From the NCBI GenBank assembly GCA_021201395.1, contig JAJQFB010000045.1, positions 1 to 54,647 of the forward strand: a stretch of 54,647 bases of DNA, in the 5' to 3' direction. This stretch comes from Clostridiales bacterium (lineage in GTDB: Bacteria > Bacillota > Clostridia > Lachnospirales > CAG-274). How positions within the stretch are numbered: position 1 is the first letter of the stretch; every line of letters starts with the position of its first letter. A model generated the notes under the pieces. That model was not told the DNA's origin. It worked only from the letters and a program-made list of their open reading frames with translations, and searched no databases. Positions 54,600 through 54,647 of the stretch are shown here, piece by piece. The position numbers and the translations under genes were made by a program.

Positions 54600-54647
54600 C
54601 AATGTCATTTAGTTAACATAACAAGATGAATAGCAAATTCTTCCATT

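Overview
The window looks like chromosome from an anaerobic, spore-forming member of the Clostridia (Firmicutes). The grounds are: spoIIE and a SpoVB/MurJ-type flippase; a SpoIID-domain protein; S-layer-homology and VanZ proteins; Gram-positive lipoprotein signals; rubrerythrin; strong AGGAGG ribosome-binding sites; frequent TTG/GTG starts; and AT-rich intergenic DNA. I see no rRNA, tRNA, CRISPR array, transposase or prophage gene.

Layout. 1-4 kb: uvrC (minus), then an orphan trpD and a carD-family regulator. 4.1-9.9 kb: a plus-strand operon with its own promoter and terminator, encoding an acidic lipoprotein, an MBOAT O-acyltransferase, a DHHW/AlgJ-like protein and three tandem secreted SGNH paralogues. 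It reads as a glycan O-acylation cassette. 10-14.2 kb: typA, a MurJ/SpoVB-type flippase, and a rubrerythrin with an ACG start codon and a substituted metal ligand. 14.6-18.1 kb: a carbohydrate ABC importer (binding protein plus two permeases, no ATPase) on minus. 18.5-22.3 kb: a DUF378 protein, a GC-rich hairpin, a frameshifted EamA transporter and metE. 22.5-25 kb: a four-gene operon (DUF4250, ProX-like deacylase, HAD phosphatase, nitrilase). 25-28.5 kb: an HD protein, an L,D-transpeptidase, an SLH protein and VanZ. 28.5-34.2 kb (minus): spoIIE-tilS-ftsH, the classical Firmicutes cluster but without hpt. 34.3-41 kb: tmcAL-topB, SpoIID-like, queA, SGNH. 41-47.7 kb (minus): ftsE-ftsX-M23 hydrolase, a stalk/beta-propeller protein and a PucR-like regulator. 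48-54.4 kb: zapA, a U32 protein, an FtsW/RodA protein and a class B PBP. The right end is a palindromic element.

Much of the window concerns the cell envelope and division: FtsEX with its M23 partner, ZapA, the SEDS/PBP pair, a flippase, an L,D-transpeptidase, an S-layer protein and the O-acylation cassette. Several extracellular proteins carry unusual acidic Thr/Glu/Ser/Ala-rich inserts, most strikingly FtsX.

Three loci are broken or nearly so. The EamA transporter has two one-base contractions in homopolymers. The second SGNH paralogue has an A8 tract that puts its ATG out of frame. Rubrerythrin has ACG where ATG is expected. These are either real decay or phase variation, or base-calling errors in the assembly; raw reads would decide. 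The features least explained by genes are the GC-rich hairpin at 18962-19004, whose G.U pairs fit only a plus-strand RNA, and the nested palindrome at 54440-54599.
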